Source: G965230615 sp965230615 (GTDB lineage: Bacteria > Pseudomonadota > Gammaproteobacteria > HTCC5015). Taken from it: a stretch of 64,000 nt of DNA. This document shows positions 38,498 through 47,397 of this stretch, piece by piece. Position 1 is the first letter of the stretch. Each line of letters starts with the position of its first letter. The notes under the pieces were generated by a model, which had not been told where the DNA came from, made no database searches, and saw only the letters and a list, made by a program, of their open reading frames with translations. Where the stretch lies: positions 1,426,001-1,490,000 of the forward strand of contig OZ246012.1 in the NCBI GenBank assembly GCA_965230615.1, written 5' to 3'. The position numbers and the translations under genes are program-made.

Positions 38498-39095
38498 AGT
38501 AGAACCTCTTTGAATGTTATGAGTACCTGTTACTGTTGAGCATGCCAATCATCAGTGAGCTTAACATGAGCTATATCCTAACAGTCTTACTTATCTTTTT
38601 TGAACATTTAATCAATTATCTAACGTAGTGCCAACAAGCAATCGCCAGCCTGTCAGCTGCACAAAAAACCGAAATGTATTTGAGTATTCACTCAATTTAA
38701 ACAAATAAGCAAAAACACTTACTCAGCATGAAATATTTATTTCATTCGGCAATATATTGTGAATAAATTCATATTTTAACGGCGGAAAACCATTGACCAT
38801 TTCTTATGCTTGCGTATTATGCGTATATAGTGATTAGCGAAGCAGGGATGTTATGTACAATACAGTTGTACCACTATAGGGATATTTTATCTTGGCTACT
38901 CCCCTCCTCTGCTTCAATCGTTTTATATATTTATAACAACAACATTAAATAATAATTAAAGCCCACTATATAGGGCATAAACATTTTCAAAAAATAATAA
39001 TAGCGGTCTCTCTGGTTGTCCTCGCTTTATCAATCAGTTGACGGCTGCATAAAACGCAAGTCATTTCTTTTATAACAACTAAAGAATTGACGAAA
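38498..39095. other. AT-rich divergent promoter region with palindromes
   Basis: Lies between the divergent cytochrome b561 and HAMP-GAF genes. It holds no gene. Two dyads stand out: ttgagt-N4-actcaa at about 38681-38696, and an 18-base palindrome at 38728-38745 with eight-base arms and a two-base centre. Either could bind a dimeric regulator. No clear assigned operator is claimed. Confidence 0.45.
38728..38745. promoter_or_regulatory. 18-base palindrome, candidate operator
   Basis: Arms atgaaata and tatttcat around a TT centre, in the divergent region between cytochrome b561 and the HAMP-GAF gene. In AT-rich DNA such dyads can arise by chance. Confidence 0.25.
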
Positions 39096-40505
39096 ATGGA
39101 CTTAATCAATATTACGGGAACGCTCGCAATGAAAATTAGATTGAATCAATTACGGGTCAAGGTATTAATAGGTGTTGCTTGTTTGCTAGCCATTATATCT
39201 GCCTTAACTTATTACCAGTATATTTCCTGGCAACAAAACTCACAAAACTACACCTTACTCAGTCAATTGCGCGAACTGACTGCTACCGGCAAAGCGCTGG
39301 AAACACGCAGTCAAAACTATGTTAAAAATGCGCCACGTGATTATGAAAGTTACTATCGCGATATCGATGTGTTCTACCATGACTTTCAACAGGATGTCAG
39401 CAGTTTTTCTGACGCTTTAACATTAATTATCAATGACTACCGTAAGCGTGATGCAAGTTCACAATCGATTTTTAAAGCATTGTTTTATGCACAACAACCC
39501 GTTGAGCTGACTGAGCTATTCCGCACACTCGAACAAGACTGGCGCGAGTTTAAAGCCAATTTGAACGACAAACTTGGTCGTGATAAAAATGAGCCGCGTA
39601 TCGAATGGGGTGCAAAGTTCATTGTCAAAAATATTCCTGACATTCAAAAGAAATTAAACAAGCTTGATACTCAGTACAAAGCTTATCTAAGCGAAGAAGA
39701 AACATTGCATGCTGATGTTGTCTTTTATGGTGTCTGCATGACAGGCATTCTAGGTGCATTGTCTTTTATTTGGTTCTATAGCCGCATTATTCGTCGTATT
39801 AGTATTACAGCCGCTGCCTGTCAACGAGTAGCGAATGGTGATTTTGGTTATCAAATCAAAACTGCTTCGGATGATGAAATTGATCAGATGATTCATGCTT
39901 TTAACTCTTTATCTGATCGTTACAAAGTCATGATGGGCTTATTAGGCCAACTCAATAAAGCAACAACTATTGAAGAAGCACTTAATCAAATCTGGCGCGA
40001 ATCTAAAAACTATCTTGAATTTAACTGGCTAGGCTTTTTGCGCATGGATGAACAAATGGGCGTACTATCCTTATCACATATGCGGCCTAAGTTTGTTTTC
40101 CAAAACAACCGAGCCAACTTAAAAATAGATGACGGTGACCTTGGTCGCAAAGTGGCAGAGTCTTTCAGCTTAGGCAAACCATTACTTATTGAAGATATGC
40201 GTTACTATTCTGTGCGCTATGCTAATCTGGCTTTTATCGGCCATGTTGTGCGCAAAACAGGTTCACGTTCTATGATTGGCATTCCAATGGTATCTTCTAA
40301 TCACGACTCAATTGGTATGTTGCTATTTGCTAAACCAGGCATTAGCAATCATAACAAAGCACAAGTAGATTTATTACAAGCGCTATCGGGACTGATCTCT
40401 GATCACTTCGAGCACTTACTCGAACAAGAGAGTCAGTCTAAAGAAGCCGCTGAATCAATCATCCAAGCGAAAGAAACAACTGGTATTATTCAATCAACGG
40501 CTTAA
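39096..40505 (+). CDS. Membrane HAMP-GAF sensory protein without output domain
   Basis: A ~469-residue protein from the ATG at 39096 (another in-frame ATG is at 39129). It has a first membrane helix at ~25-45, a periplasmic helical domain (~46-200), and a second helix (~205-228). A HAMP linker (~230-285, ITAAACQRVANGDFGYQI) follows, then a GAF domain (~295-450). There is no histidine kinase, GGDEF or methyl-accepting domain after the GAF, and the protein ends in a short helix. It may signal through an unlinked partner or be a regulatory remnant. Confidence 0.78.
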   Translation: MDLINITGTLAMKIRLNQLRVKVLIGVACLLAIISALTYYQYISWQQNSQNYTLLSQLRELTATGKALETRSQNYVKNAPRDYESYYRDIDVFYHDFQQDVSSFSDALTLIINDYRKRDASSQSIFKALFYAQQPVELTELFRTLEQDWREFKANLNDKLGRDKNEPRIEWGAKFIVKNIPDIQKKLNKLDTQYKAYLSEEETLHADVVFYGVCMTGILGALSFIWFYSRIIRRISITAAACQRVANGDFGYQIKTASDDEIDQMIHAFNSLSDRYKVMMGLLGQLNKATTIEEALNQIWRESKNYLEFNWLGFLRMDEQMGVLSLSHMRPKFVFQNNRANLKIDDGDLGRKVAESFSLGKPLLIEDMRYYSVRYANLAFIGHVVRKTGSRSMIGIPMVSSNHDSIGMLLFAKPGISNHNKAQVDLLQALSGLISDHFEHLLEQESQSKEAAESIIQAKETTGIIQSTA

Positions 40506-40527
40506 TCCTGGCAACAACTTATGCCTG

Positions 40528-40563
40528 AGCAAGTAGTGGCTTTATTGATTCACTCTACTTGCT
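40528..40563. terminator. Possible convergent terminator hairpin
   Basis: A 9-bp inverted repeat (40528-40536 with 40555-40563) with an 18-base loop spans the gap between two convergent genes and includes the M23 peptidase stop codon. No T-run follows on either side. Confidence 0.3.
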
Positions 40564-41442
40564 TGGGCTGGGCTTGGGTTTAGGCATTGGCTCTACCAGC
40601 AAAGCAGGATCCAAACGCGTATTAAACCAATTCATTCCCCAGTGTAAATGCGGCCCTGTTGCTCTTCCTGTCATACCAACCGCAGCAATCTTCTCACCTT
40701 GTTTTACTTCCTGACCTTCTTCAACAAAGATTTCATTAAGGTGAATATACATGGTTGATACACCATGCCCATGGTGTAAAAAAACAGTGCCGCCAGTATA
40801 AAACAAATCTTGCTGTACCAGCGTAACAAGGCCATCGATTGGTGCAACAATTGGGGTACCTGTTGGTGCTGCAACATCAACACCGGAATGCGGCCGCTTT
40901 GGCTTACCGTTGAGCACTCGGCGACTACCATAAACACCACTAATAGGGCCTTTGACAGGCCAGATAAAAGACTGCAGAAAATCCTGACGATCATCTTCAT
41001 ATGCACGCGCACGGTTAAAGAACTTTTGCTCTGCGACTATACGATCCAGTTCTTTTTTATTGGGTTGCACTTTATTGTTGGGCAAGCCATTAATTCTTTC
41101 TTCTTTATAAGTTCTTTTTTTAAGCACTATCTCATGTTGTTCAGGGGTCTTATTGGGCAAAGTCACCGTTAGCGTGGACCGCAAGGCAGCGTCACGACCA
41201 AACCCCAACACAAAAAAACCTTCGGCGGATACACGCAACTCGCGCTTCTCAAAAACAACTTTAGCCCCAGGTTCCGTTTGCCCTATCAGCAAACCGCCTT
41301 GCGTAAATGCGCCATCCAATGAGAGCGCAGAAACAACAAGAGGTTGTAGCAGGCAGTAAAGCATTACTAAGCCTGTGATAAGCCTATGATTGACCTGCCA
41401 GCCTCCCGCCTGCTTGCTGCTAGTGTTTTTTGTCATTTCCAT
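40555..41442 (-). CDS. M23 family (LytM/DD-endopeptidase-like) metallopeptidase
   Basis: A 295-residue protein with an N-terminal signal/anchor (~18-40) and a small beta domain (~45-115). The C-terminal M23 domain (~165-280) has zinc ligands in RPHSGVDVAAP and the HLH of GPHLHWGM, plus the TMYIHL segment. All catalytic residues are present, so it should cleave peptidoglycan cross-bridges or act as a cell-wall hydrolase. It is convergent with the HAMP-GAF gene. Confidence 0.9.
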   Translation of the reverse strand: MEMTKNTSSKQAGGWQVNHRLITGLVMLYCLLQPLVVSALSLDGAFTQGGLLIGQTEPGAKVVFEKRELRVSAEGFFVLGFGRDAALRSTLTVTLPNKTPEQHEIVLKKRTYKEERINGLPNNKVQPNKKELDRIVAEQKFFNRARAYEDDRQDFLQSFIWPVKGPISGVYGSRRVLNGKPKRPHSGVDVAAPTGTPIVAPIDGLVTLVQQDLFYTGGTVFLHHGHGVSTMYIHLNEIFVEEGQEVKQGEKIAAVGMTGRATGPHLHWGMNWFNTRLDPALLVEPMPKPKPSPSK

Positions 41443-41682
41443 AAAACTCGCCTTTATCTTACGGTTAAAGAATGAATACGATAAATCACGTTGAGTATTA
41501 GTAGCACAATATAAAGCCAGACTTTACAAATTCGTCCTAAGCAATATTGGACAAAAAAACTACCAATAAATATTCAATACCTGGTATTTATACGTATATA
41601 CCTTGAGTGATTATCTAAATAGATTATATTAATCACTGATTTTAATATAGTTGATCATATCTCTGATTATTGGATCTTGACA

Positions 41683-42513
41683 ATGCCAACAAATAAATTG
41701 ACACAGTATGGTCTGTTGTTGTTTGTTCTGCTGGGCCTGCTCAACAACTCAGTAAGCGCCGTTGAAAAACTGCGCATTACGATCCCTGCAGGCTCATTCA
41801 ACATGGGCTGCTCTAGCAAGGACAGAAGCTGCGACGACGATGAGGGTATCGGCGGGGGCGTCAGTGTTTTTGTGCCAGAGTTTCAAATTGATAATACTGA
41901 AGTCACAGCGCAAAGCTATTTTTCTTGTATCCGTGATGGTTATTGCCGCCGACCGAGTATCGACTTTGAAGACAACAAGTACTGCAACTTAGGTGCCCCT
42001 CGACGTAACAAGCACCCTATGAACTGTATTAACTGGACAGATGCCGCCAGTTACTGTCGTTGGGCCAAAGGCAGCCTACCGACAGAAGTCCAATGGGAAA
42101 AAGCAGCCCGCGGTAACACCAGCAGCCGCTTTGCTTGGGGCAATGAAGCCGCCAGTTGCAAGCATGCCATCCTCAATGATGGCCGTACTAAAAATGCTCG
42201 GGGTGTTTTCGATGGTTGCGGTAAGGATCGAACAGCCCCTGTTGCCAGTCGCCCAGCAAATAGCTATGAATTATATGATATGCATGGCAATGTTGCCGAG
42301 TGGACAAACACTTGGTATGTCTCCAACGCCATCACTTACTGGTATGCCAAGCGCAGGCTAAAAGGTCCTCCCGGTGGTGACCGACGCGTTGTGCGAGGTG
42401 GCGGCTGGACTGACCGCAGTAACAACCTACGTAGCTCATTCCGTAATGCCTTAGCGCCAGAAAGTCGCTCATTACCTTATGCTACCATTGGCTTTCGTTG
42501 TATCTATGAATAG
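41683..42513 (+). CDS. Secreted SUMF1/FGE-fold protein lacking the FGE cysteine pair
   Basis: A 276-residue protein with a signal peptide (~1-27). The formylglycine-generating enzyme fold is clear: IPAGSFNMG, DNTEVTAQSYFSCI, LPTEVQWEKAARG, YDMHGNVAEWT, VVRGGGWTDRS and GFRC at the end. True FGEs carry two copper-binding cysteines shortly after the GGSW motif; here that segment reads SNNLRSSFRNALA with none. It is therefore probably a non-catalytic or differently acting member (ligand-binding or enzyme-modulating). Several other cysteines may form disulfides in the periplasm. Confidence 0.85.
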   Translation: MPTNKLTQYGLLLFVLLGLLNNSVSAVEKLRITIPAGSFNMGCSSKDRSCDDDEGIGGGVSVFVPEFQIDNTEVTAQSYFSCIRDGYCRRPSIDFEDNKYCNLGAPRRNKHPMNCINWTDAASYCRWAKGSLPTEVQWEKAARGNTSSRFAWGNEAASCKHAILNDGRTKNARGVFDGCGKDRTAPVASRPANSYELYDMHGNVAEWTNTWYVSNAITYWYAKRRLKGPPGGDRRVVRGGGWTDRSNNLRSSFRNALAPESRSLPYATIGFRCIYE

Positions 42514-42827
42514 TTTATGTGGCGGCATTAGCATTAACTTGTAAGCCATATCTTACAAACAATCGGCTGTTTCAAGATTTGCATCGCCATCAGATCCAGG
42601 CAGAATAAGCCTCACATGGACGTACCACCCCTTCCCACTCACTCTCAAGGATGAGCCTTAAGAAGCCCTGGCAATGCCAGGGCTTCTTGAGCGGAGCGGA
42701 AAAGCTAACAACAAAATATACAACCAACAGTTTCTTCCTCAAATCACATAAACCAACATCCCCTCGTCATAGCAGCTTGCTATAATAGAAGCGTAAACAG
42801 CTCAAACCAACCAGACATTGATTAATT
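42514..42827 (+). other. 314-base gap with terminator hairpin
   Basis: Holds no gene. It contains the 13-bp hairpin at 42660-42688 and, toward the right, the promoter region of the following membrane-protein gene. Confidence 0.5.
42660..42688 (+). terminator. Hairpin terminator after the SUMF1-fold gene
   Basis: A perfect 13-bp GC-rich stem (42660-42672 with 42676-42688) and three-base loop, 147 bases after the stop codon. It lacks a T-run on the forward strand, so it may be a weak terminator or an mRNA-protecting hairpin. Confidence 0.5.
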
Positions 42828-43676
42828 ATGAATCTGCAAGCGCTCTTCTTTGCCTGCTATGCTCTTATTGCATGTACTGTGATTAGTATTGTTTTTATAA
42901 CTCAACTAATTCCAGGACAAGCCCAATTGTTACGTAGTATGACTATCGAAAGCGGCCCGTTTGAATTAGGCACTGTATTTATTTTACTCATTATTAGCCT
43001 GCGTTCATGGCAGTTCTTATTATTCACAACATTAAGCCCACGTACCGGGCTTAATTACCATAAGCTTTTTATTTTGGCATTTAGCTTAGTCGCGCTATTA
43101 GCTGCGCTAGAAGAGCTTAGCTGGGGGCAACATCTGTTTCAATTCGATGCAGAAGGTGTCTTTGCAGAACATAACAAACAGCAAGAAACTAATTTGCATA
43201 ACTTTATTGCCCCAGAGCTTTTTGGTCTGGCTGTGAACATTGCGTTTTATGTGCTGTTTGTCTTTATTCCATTATTCGCTAAGCTGGCCCCTCAAGGCTT
43301 TATTGCTCGCAGCTTACAAAAACTTGGGTTAATTGAATTCCTGCCTCATATACACCTCATTCTGATCTTTTGCTTTGGTTTTGCATTACAAGCTTATTTC
43401 AAAATTGAAACCATCAGTGATACTTTGGCCTTAGTCGCAAGCTTAGTACTGGCAGGGTATATTATTTTTGTGCAAAAAAAGGAGACAGCGCCTTACCTGC
43501 AGGCCCATTTTATTTTGCTTATCATGGCAACCGTATTTTTTATGCTGTGTTACCGTATTTTCGCTTATGAGAATATGCAATACGAAATACGAGAGTTTAT
43601 CTTCATATTCGCACTGCTAGCCTGCTATCAACACTATTTAGCCACACTGATTCAGCGTCGCCCACCAGAAAAATAA
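42828..43676 (+). CDS. Polytopic membrane protein with EELSWGQ motif, unknown function
   Basis: A 282-residue inner-membrane protein with about seven hydrophobic segments. It carries AALEELSWGQHLFQFDAEGVF followed by NKQQETNLHNF (~residues 90-125). The EEISWGQ...NxQxExNxHN pattern occurs in a group of uncharacterised bacterial membrane proteins that I recognise without a name. The acidic, His and Asn residues within the membrane suggest a catalytic or transport role. It is monocistronic, with its own upstream region. Confidence 0.7.
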   Translation: MNLQALFFACYALIACTVISIVFITQLIPGQAQLLRSMTIESGPFELGTVFILLIISLRSWQFLLFTTLSPRTGLNYHKLFILAFSLVALLAALEELSWGQHLFQFDAEGVFAEHNKQQETNLHNFIAPELFGLAVNIAFYVLFVFIPLFAKLAPQGFIARSLQKLGLIEFLPHIHLILIFCFGFALQAYFKIETISDTLALVASLVLAGYIIFVQKKETAPYLQAHFILLIMATVFFMLCYRIFAYENMQYEIREFIFIFALLACYQHYLATLIQRRPPEK

Positions 43677-43776
43677 CGTAAAGCGGCCAGAAAACGTTTT
43701 CAAATCATAGGCAAGGCACTATACTTGCCCGCCACAAGTTTGCCCAAGTTCGCCAAAGATATCCGGAGATTTTATC

Positions 43777-45375
43777 GTGCAATCCAAATGGTCAAGTGAA
43801 GACTACGCCCAGCTTTTAGCCCACTATCAGCAACAAAATATCAGTGAGGATATCGTTGCCTGTTTATATGCCAGCCGCCTGCTTGGTCAGGACAGCTCCC
43901 TGGTACTCCACGGCGGTGGCAACTCCTCTGTCAAAAGTGAGATCACTTCTGTATTTGGCCAGCCAGAATCGGTTTTGTTTGTTAAGGGCAGTGGTTGGGA
44001 TATGGCTTATATCGAGCCTGCAGGCTTTCCGGCCGTTAAGCTCAAAGCAGTTTGCGCATTGGATACTCTCGATACCCTATCAGATGAAGATATGGTCAAT
44101 TATATGCGTAGCCAGTTAACTGATCAAAAGATGCCCAACCCTTCAATCGAAACGCTGATGCATGCCCTGCTACCGGAAAAGTTTGTGCTACATTGCCATG
44201 CAAACGCTATTGTCGCACTCGCCAACCAGGCAAATGCTGAAACAATATGTCAGCAGGTTTTCGCAGAAGAACTGGCGATAGTCCCTTACATTAAGCCGGG
44301 GTTTGACCTCTCTATTGCTTGTGCACAGGCATTACAAAACAAACCCGATGCTAAAGGCTTACTGTTACTCAACCATGGCCTGGTAACATTCGCCGCCGAT
44401 GCCAAGACCGCTTATGAGAATCATATTCACTATATCTCACTGGCAGAAGCTTATATCAATCAAGCAGCACAGGCTGCCGACAGTTTTGCTAATATCGACA
44501 AATCGCTACACGAGTCGTGGTCTTATGTCTTACCCATGTTACGACGCGCCTTAGACCATGGCACAGCACAAAACAGTCAGCCGGTTATTTTAAAACATCG
44601 ATATAATAGCGCTATCCTTAATTACATTGATGCAGCACTGGGCTCTGATATTGCTCAACGTGGCACGGTGACACCGGAACACGTTATTCGAACCAAGCGT
44701 ATGCCAATGATCTTGCCATCACCGGCGAACTACAGCCAGGACGAATATCAGCAAATTATTATTCAACACATTGCTGAATTTGAAAGTCATTATCAAAATT
44801 ACTTTACACGCAATCAAACTCGCTTGGCACCTGGCTTAAACATGGTCCACCCTAAACCGGACGTAGTCTATATTCAAGACATCGGCCTGTTCGGTGTCGG
44901 CAGAACGGCAAAGGCGGCTAGTGTCATTGCTGATATGGCAGAAGCAACCATCGCGGTAATCAGTGATGCCGAGCGTATCGGCAGCTTCTCACCACTGAGT
45001 GAAACCGATGCTTTTGATATTGAGTATTGGCCGCTTGAACGTATTAAACTAGAAAAAGCCCGCCCTAAAGCCAAAGCTGGTCAAATCGTTGTGATTCTCG
45101 GCACTGCATCGGCAATCACAGAGGCTATTGCTAGACAATTGCACGCATTGGGTGCTGAAGTGACACAACTGGATACCAATATCGACACTCGAGAAAACAT
45201 TCAAGCTGAACTCAGTAAAGTTGTACAGTCTTTGGGTGATATTGATATTCTAATTAGCAACACCGCAGCGGCAGCACATAAGGAAATCATTAATAGCTTG
45301 AACGATTTACCACTGGCATCCGCTAAAATTTATTCGAGCGATATGATCGCCAATACTATTACAAGCATATTATGA
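43777..45375 (+). CDS. Class II aldolase domain fused to truncated short-chain dehydrogenase
   Basis: A 532-residue protein beginning at GTG. Residues ~20-235 are a class II aldolase/adducin domain with VLHGGGNSSVK, VLHCHANAIVAL and LLLNHGLVTF, including its zinc-binding His residues. The rest aligns in outline with bifunctional aldolase/dehydrogenases (~680 residues). The Rossmann part starts near residue 433 (VVILGTASAITEAIARQL), and the protein ends at 532, before any YxxxK catalytic motif. The glycine pattern is also weakened. The aldolase half is probably active on a sugar or hydroxy-acid substrate; the dehydrogenase half is likely a remnant. It overlaps the next gene by four bases. Confidence 0.82.
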   Translation: MQSKWSSEDYAQLLAHYQQQNISEDIVACLYASRLLGQDSSLVLHGGGNSSVKSEITSVFGQPESVLFVKGSGWDMAYIEPAGFPAVKLKAVCALDTLDTLSDEDMVNYMRSQLTDQKMPNPSIETLMHALLPEKFVLHCHANAIVALANQANAETICQQVFAEELAIVPYIKPGFDLSIACAQALQNKPDAKGLLLLNHGLVTFAADAKTAYENHIHYISLAEAYINQAAQAADSFANIDKSLHESWSYVLPMLRRALDHGTAQNSQPVILKHRYNSAILNYIDAALGSDIAQRGTVTPEHVIRTKRMPMILPSPANYSQDEYQQIIIQHIAEFESHYQNYFTRNQTRLAPGLNMVHPKPDVVYIQDIGLFGVGRTAKAASVIADMAEATIAVISDAERIGSFSPLSETDAFDIEYWPLERIKLEKARPKAKAGQIVVILGTASAITEAIARQLHALGAEVTQLDTNIDTRENIQAELSKVVQSLGDIDILISNTAAAAHKEIINSLNDLPLASAKIYSSDMIANTITSIL

Positions 45376-45656
45376 GTATGATTAATAAATTAATTCGCTT
45401 CACCGCAAAGCCCGGCTGTTCGAACGACTTATTGACACTGTTGCGTGGGCTGGTAGCGCCTTCGAAAGTAGAACCTGGCTGCCTTAAATACGAACTCTAT
45501 CAAAGTCGAAGTGATCGCTTTATTCTGCTGGAAAGCTGGCAAGACCAGGCAGCATTAGATGCACACAAAAACACAGCACATTTTGCACACTTCAAAGCAC
45601 AATTGGATGCCTATTGTGTAGATAAAACATCAGAGGCAATAACAGCTATTGAATAG
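45372..45656 (+). CDS. Antibiotic biosynthesis monooxygenase (ABM) domain protein
   Basis: A 94-residue ferredoxin-like ABM protein. The pattern FTAKPGCSNDLLTLLRGL, EPGCLKYELYQSRSDRFILL and ESWQDQAALDAHKNTAHFAH is typical. Such small dimers act as cofactor-free monooxygenases or quinone/carbonyl-handling proteins. It starts inside the aldolase stop codon (ATGA), so it is translationally coupled and likely works on a related metabolite. Confidence 0.87.
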   Translation: MSMINKLIRFTAKPGCSNDLLTLLRGLVAPSKVEPGCLKYELYQSRSDRFILLESWQDQAALDAHKNTAHFAHFKAQLDAYCVDKTSEAITAIE

Positions 45657-45666
45657 CTGTTATTGC
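45636..45666. terminator. 31-base palindrome across the ABM stop codon
   Basis: Fifteen-base arms (45636-45650 and 45652-45666) around a single base, spanning the last ABM codons and beyond. It lies between convergent genes, so bidirectional termination is possible, but there is no clear T-run. Confidence 0.4.
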
Positions 45667-45702
45667 TATTATAAAAACTGCATACAACAGGCATCGCTGC
45701 CT

Positions 45703-46209
45703 TTAGTGTTTGCCGCCAAGAAAGTCGCGTTTACCTAAGTCCACGCCATTATGCCGCAGAATATCGTAAGCAGTCGTAATATGAAAATAGACATTCGGGA
45801 AAGTAAACTGCAACAAATAGTCTTTACCTGTCATCGTATAGTCAGCACCTGCCCAGAATGATACTTCTCTATTTTCTGCTTCGGCAAACTGATCAGCCGT
45901 AAAACCTTGTAAAAAATTTTGCACCTTATCAATACGTGCCTGCAACTCGATAAATGTTATCTCTACATCTTCATACTTGGGTGGCTCTTGACCTGCTAAA
46001 CGCGCTGCGCATGACTTGGATAAATCAGTAGCAATATGCACTTGCTTATATAAGGGCAACATATCTGGGTACAAACGCAAGTTAGCAATAACATTGGGAT
46101 CAATACCTTTAGACTCAGCATAAGCCTGCCCCTTACTGAGTATATGGCTGAGATTACTCATCGCCACAGATAAGACGGGTACTGATAACTCATACATGGA
46201 AAGTGACAT
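45703..46209 (-). CDS. DUF1993 family protein
   Basis: A 168-residue soluble helical protein starting at the ATG at 46209, with GGAGG at good spacing. The DUF1993 pattern is SMYELSVPVLSVAMSNLSHIL, RLYPDMLPLYKQVHIATDLS and FPNVYFHITTAYDILRHNGV. These resemble DinB-like four-helix proteins; the biochemical role is unknown. It follows the DUF938 methyltransferase gene by 17 bases, so the two form a small operon. Confidence 0.88.
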   Translation of the reverse strand: MSLSMYELSVPVLSVAMSNLSHILSKGQAYAESKGIDPNVIANLRLYPDMLPLYKQVHIATDLSKSCAARLAGQEPPKYEDVEITFIELQARIDKVQNFLQGFTADQFAEAENREVSFWAGADYTMTGKDYLLQFTFPNVYFHITTAYDILRHNGVDLGKRDFLGGKH

Positions 46210-46226
46210 AATTACCTCCAATATAG

Positions 46227-46823
46227 TTATTCACTTCGTTGCCATACCAGTAACTGGTTATTTGCTGGCATTTTATGGTCTGCGATCAACTGTAGACTTT
46301 GTTCTTTAGCCAAAGCATCAACTGCTTCAAAATCACGAATGCCACTGCGTTTATCTCGTTGCTTTAACCACACATCAAAATTGGCATTACTATCACTGGT
46401 ATAGGCATTGTTATAACGGAAAGGTCCATACACGCATAAAAAAGCATTCGTCCCGGATAGCACACTGCCAACACCGGTAAAAAAAGCCTGCACAGCGTCC
46501 CAGGACATAATATGTAATGTATTAGCACTGTAAACAGCATCAACAGACTGCCCCCAAGGCAGACGCTCTACATCTAACTCAACAGCAGCACTAATATTAT
46601 CCAGTTCGGCTTCCTCCAGCCGTGCATTGATATCCTCAAGGTTGCCTGCCAAATCACTGCAATGCCACTGTAAATGCGGCATATGCTCGGCAAAAAAAAC
46701 AGCATGTTGTCCTGTGCCGCTACCCACTTCCAATACATGAGCAGGCTCAACAAAGATGGCTTTGAGTTTTTCTAGAATAGGCTGTTTATTTCTTTCACAG
46801 GCTTCGGAAAAAGCTAACATCAT
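46227..46823 (-). CDS. DUF938 SAM-dependent methyltransferase-like protein
   Basis: A 198-residue protein with the DUF938 opening FSEACERNKQPILEKL and a SAM-binding motif VLEVGSGTGQHAVFFAEHMP (~residues 34-53), then YSANTLHIMSWDAVQAFF. Its substrate is unknown. It is encoded upstream of DUF1993 with a short gap. It seems to be an ordinary chromosomal gene unrelated to the RiPP cluster's methyltransferase. Confidence 0.88.
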   Translation of the reverse strand: MMLAFSEACERNKQPILEKLKAIFVEPAHVLEVGSGTGQHAVFFAEHMPHLQWHCSDLAGNLEDINARLEEAELDNISAAVELDVERLPWGQSVDAVYSANTLHIMSWDAVQAFFTGVGSVLSGTNAFLCVYGPFRYNNAYTSDSNANFDVWLKQRDKRSGIRDFEAVDALAKEQSLQLIADHKMPANNQLLVWQRSE

Positions 46824-46861
46824 AATTCCTTTGCTTGATGACTATATATAAGGTATGCCAG

Positions 46862-47125
46862 CTATGAGTTGATATAAGGCAAAAGCATAAAAAAACTAAT
46901 GCTTTCTACTAGCAATACCACTCTTAATAAAGTGCGTATCTCGCGGGAATGAGCAATATAATAGCTAAGCCCTGCAATCAATACGCAACCCAGTACCAAT
47001 AACAGGGATAATTTACTCTGCAATATCACCCATTTGTCCGCCAAAATAGCAAGCAATAATGACACTATCATGAGCAGGCTATTAAATAATAGGGTTACCA
47101 ATAGCCGACGTTCATCGTTTAGCAT
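46862..47125 (-). CDS. Small three-helix membrane protein, unknown
   Basis: An 87-residue hydrophobic protein from the ATG at 47125; an in-frame TTG at 47167 would give 101 residues beginning LSFLNKPSRIRDL. Three membrane helices are visible (~8-27, 33-50, 65-82). No motif or family is recognised. It lies 38 bases upstream of the DUF938 gene and may share its transcript. Confidence 0.55.
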   Translation of the reverse strand: MLNDERRLLVTLLFNSLLMIVSLLLAILADKWVILQSKLSLLLVLGCVLIAGLSYYIAHSREIRTLLRVVLLVESISFFMLLPYINS

Positions 47126-47259
47126 CGCTAAGTCTCTAATCCTGGAGGGTTTATTAAGAAACGACAAGGTGCAATATTACACCACAGTATTGAGAAGAAT
47201 GCTCTAAATGATGGGGTTTATCAGCCGCAAAACGTTTAACAGTACAAGAGGATCATAGC

Positions 47260-47397
47260 ATGGCAAAAGCGGCTAAAAAAAGTGGGCAGCTCCTTGAAGC
47301 AGGTCAAAAACCACGCGGTCAAGGAGCTAAACAAGTAAAAGCCCTATCCATAGCCATTACTTGTGGTCTTGCCCGAATATACGCTCATTTTCCGTGA
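47260..47397 (+). CDS. Possible 45-residue small protein
   Basis: ATG at 47260, preceded by AAGAGGA. The frame encodes a basic N-terminus (MAKAAKKSGQLLEAGQKPRG) and a short hydrophobic segment (ALSIAITCGLARIY). It is not similar to anything I know. It might be the truncated start of a lost gene, because no partner or longer frame follows. A 10-bp inverted repeat (47288-47297/47319-47328) lies inside it, which argues for structured RNA rather than a normal gene. Confidence 0.2.
   Translation: MAKAAKKSGQLLEAGQKPRGQGAKQVKALSIAITCGLARIYAHFP
47288..47328. repeat. 10-bp inverted repeat with 21-base loop
   Basis: Arms agctccttga (47288-47297) and tcaaggagct (47319-47328) are exact reverse complements. 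They lie inside the doubtful 45-codon frame next to the glycosyltransferase. The loop could pair further through a ggt/acc triplet. Confidence 0.45.
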
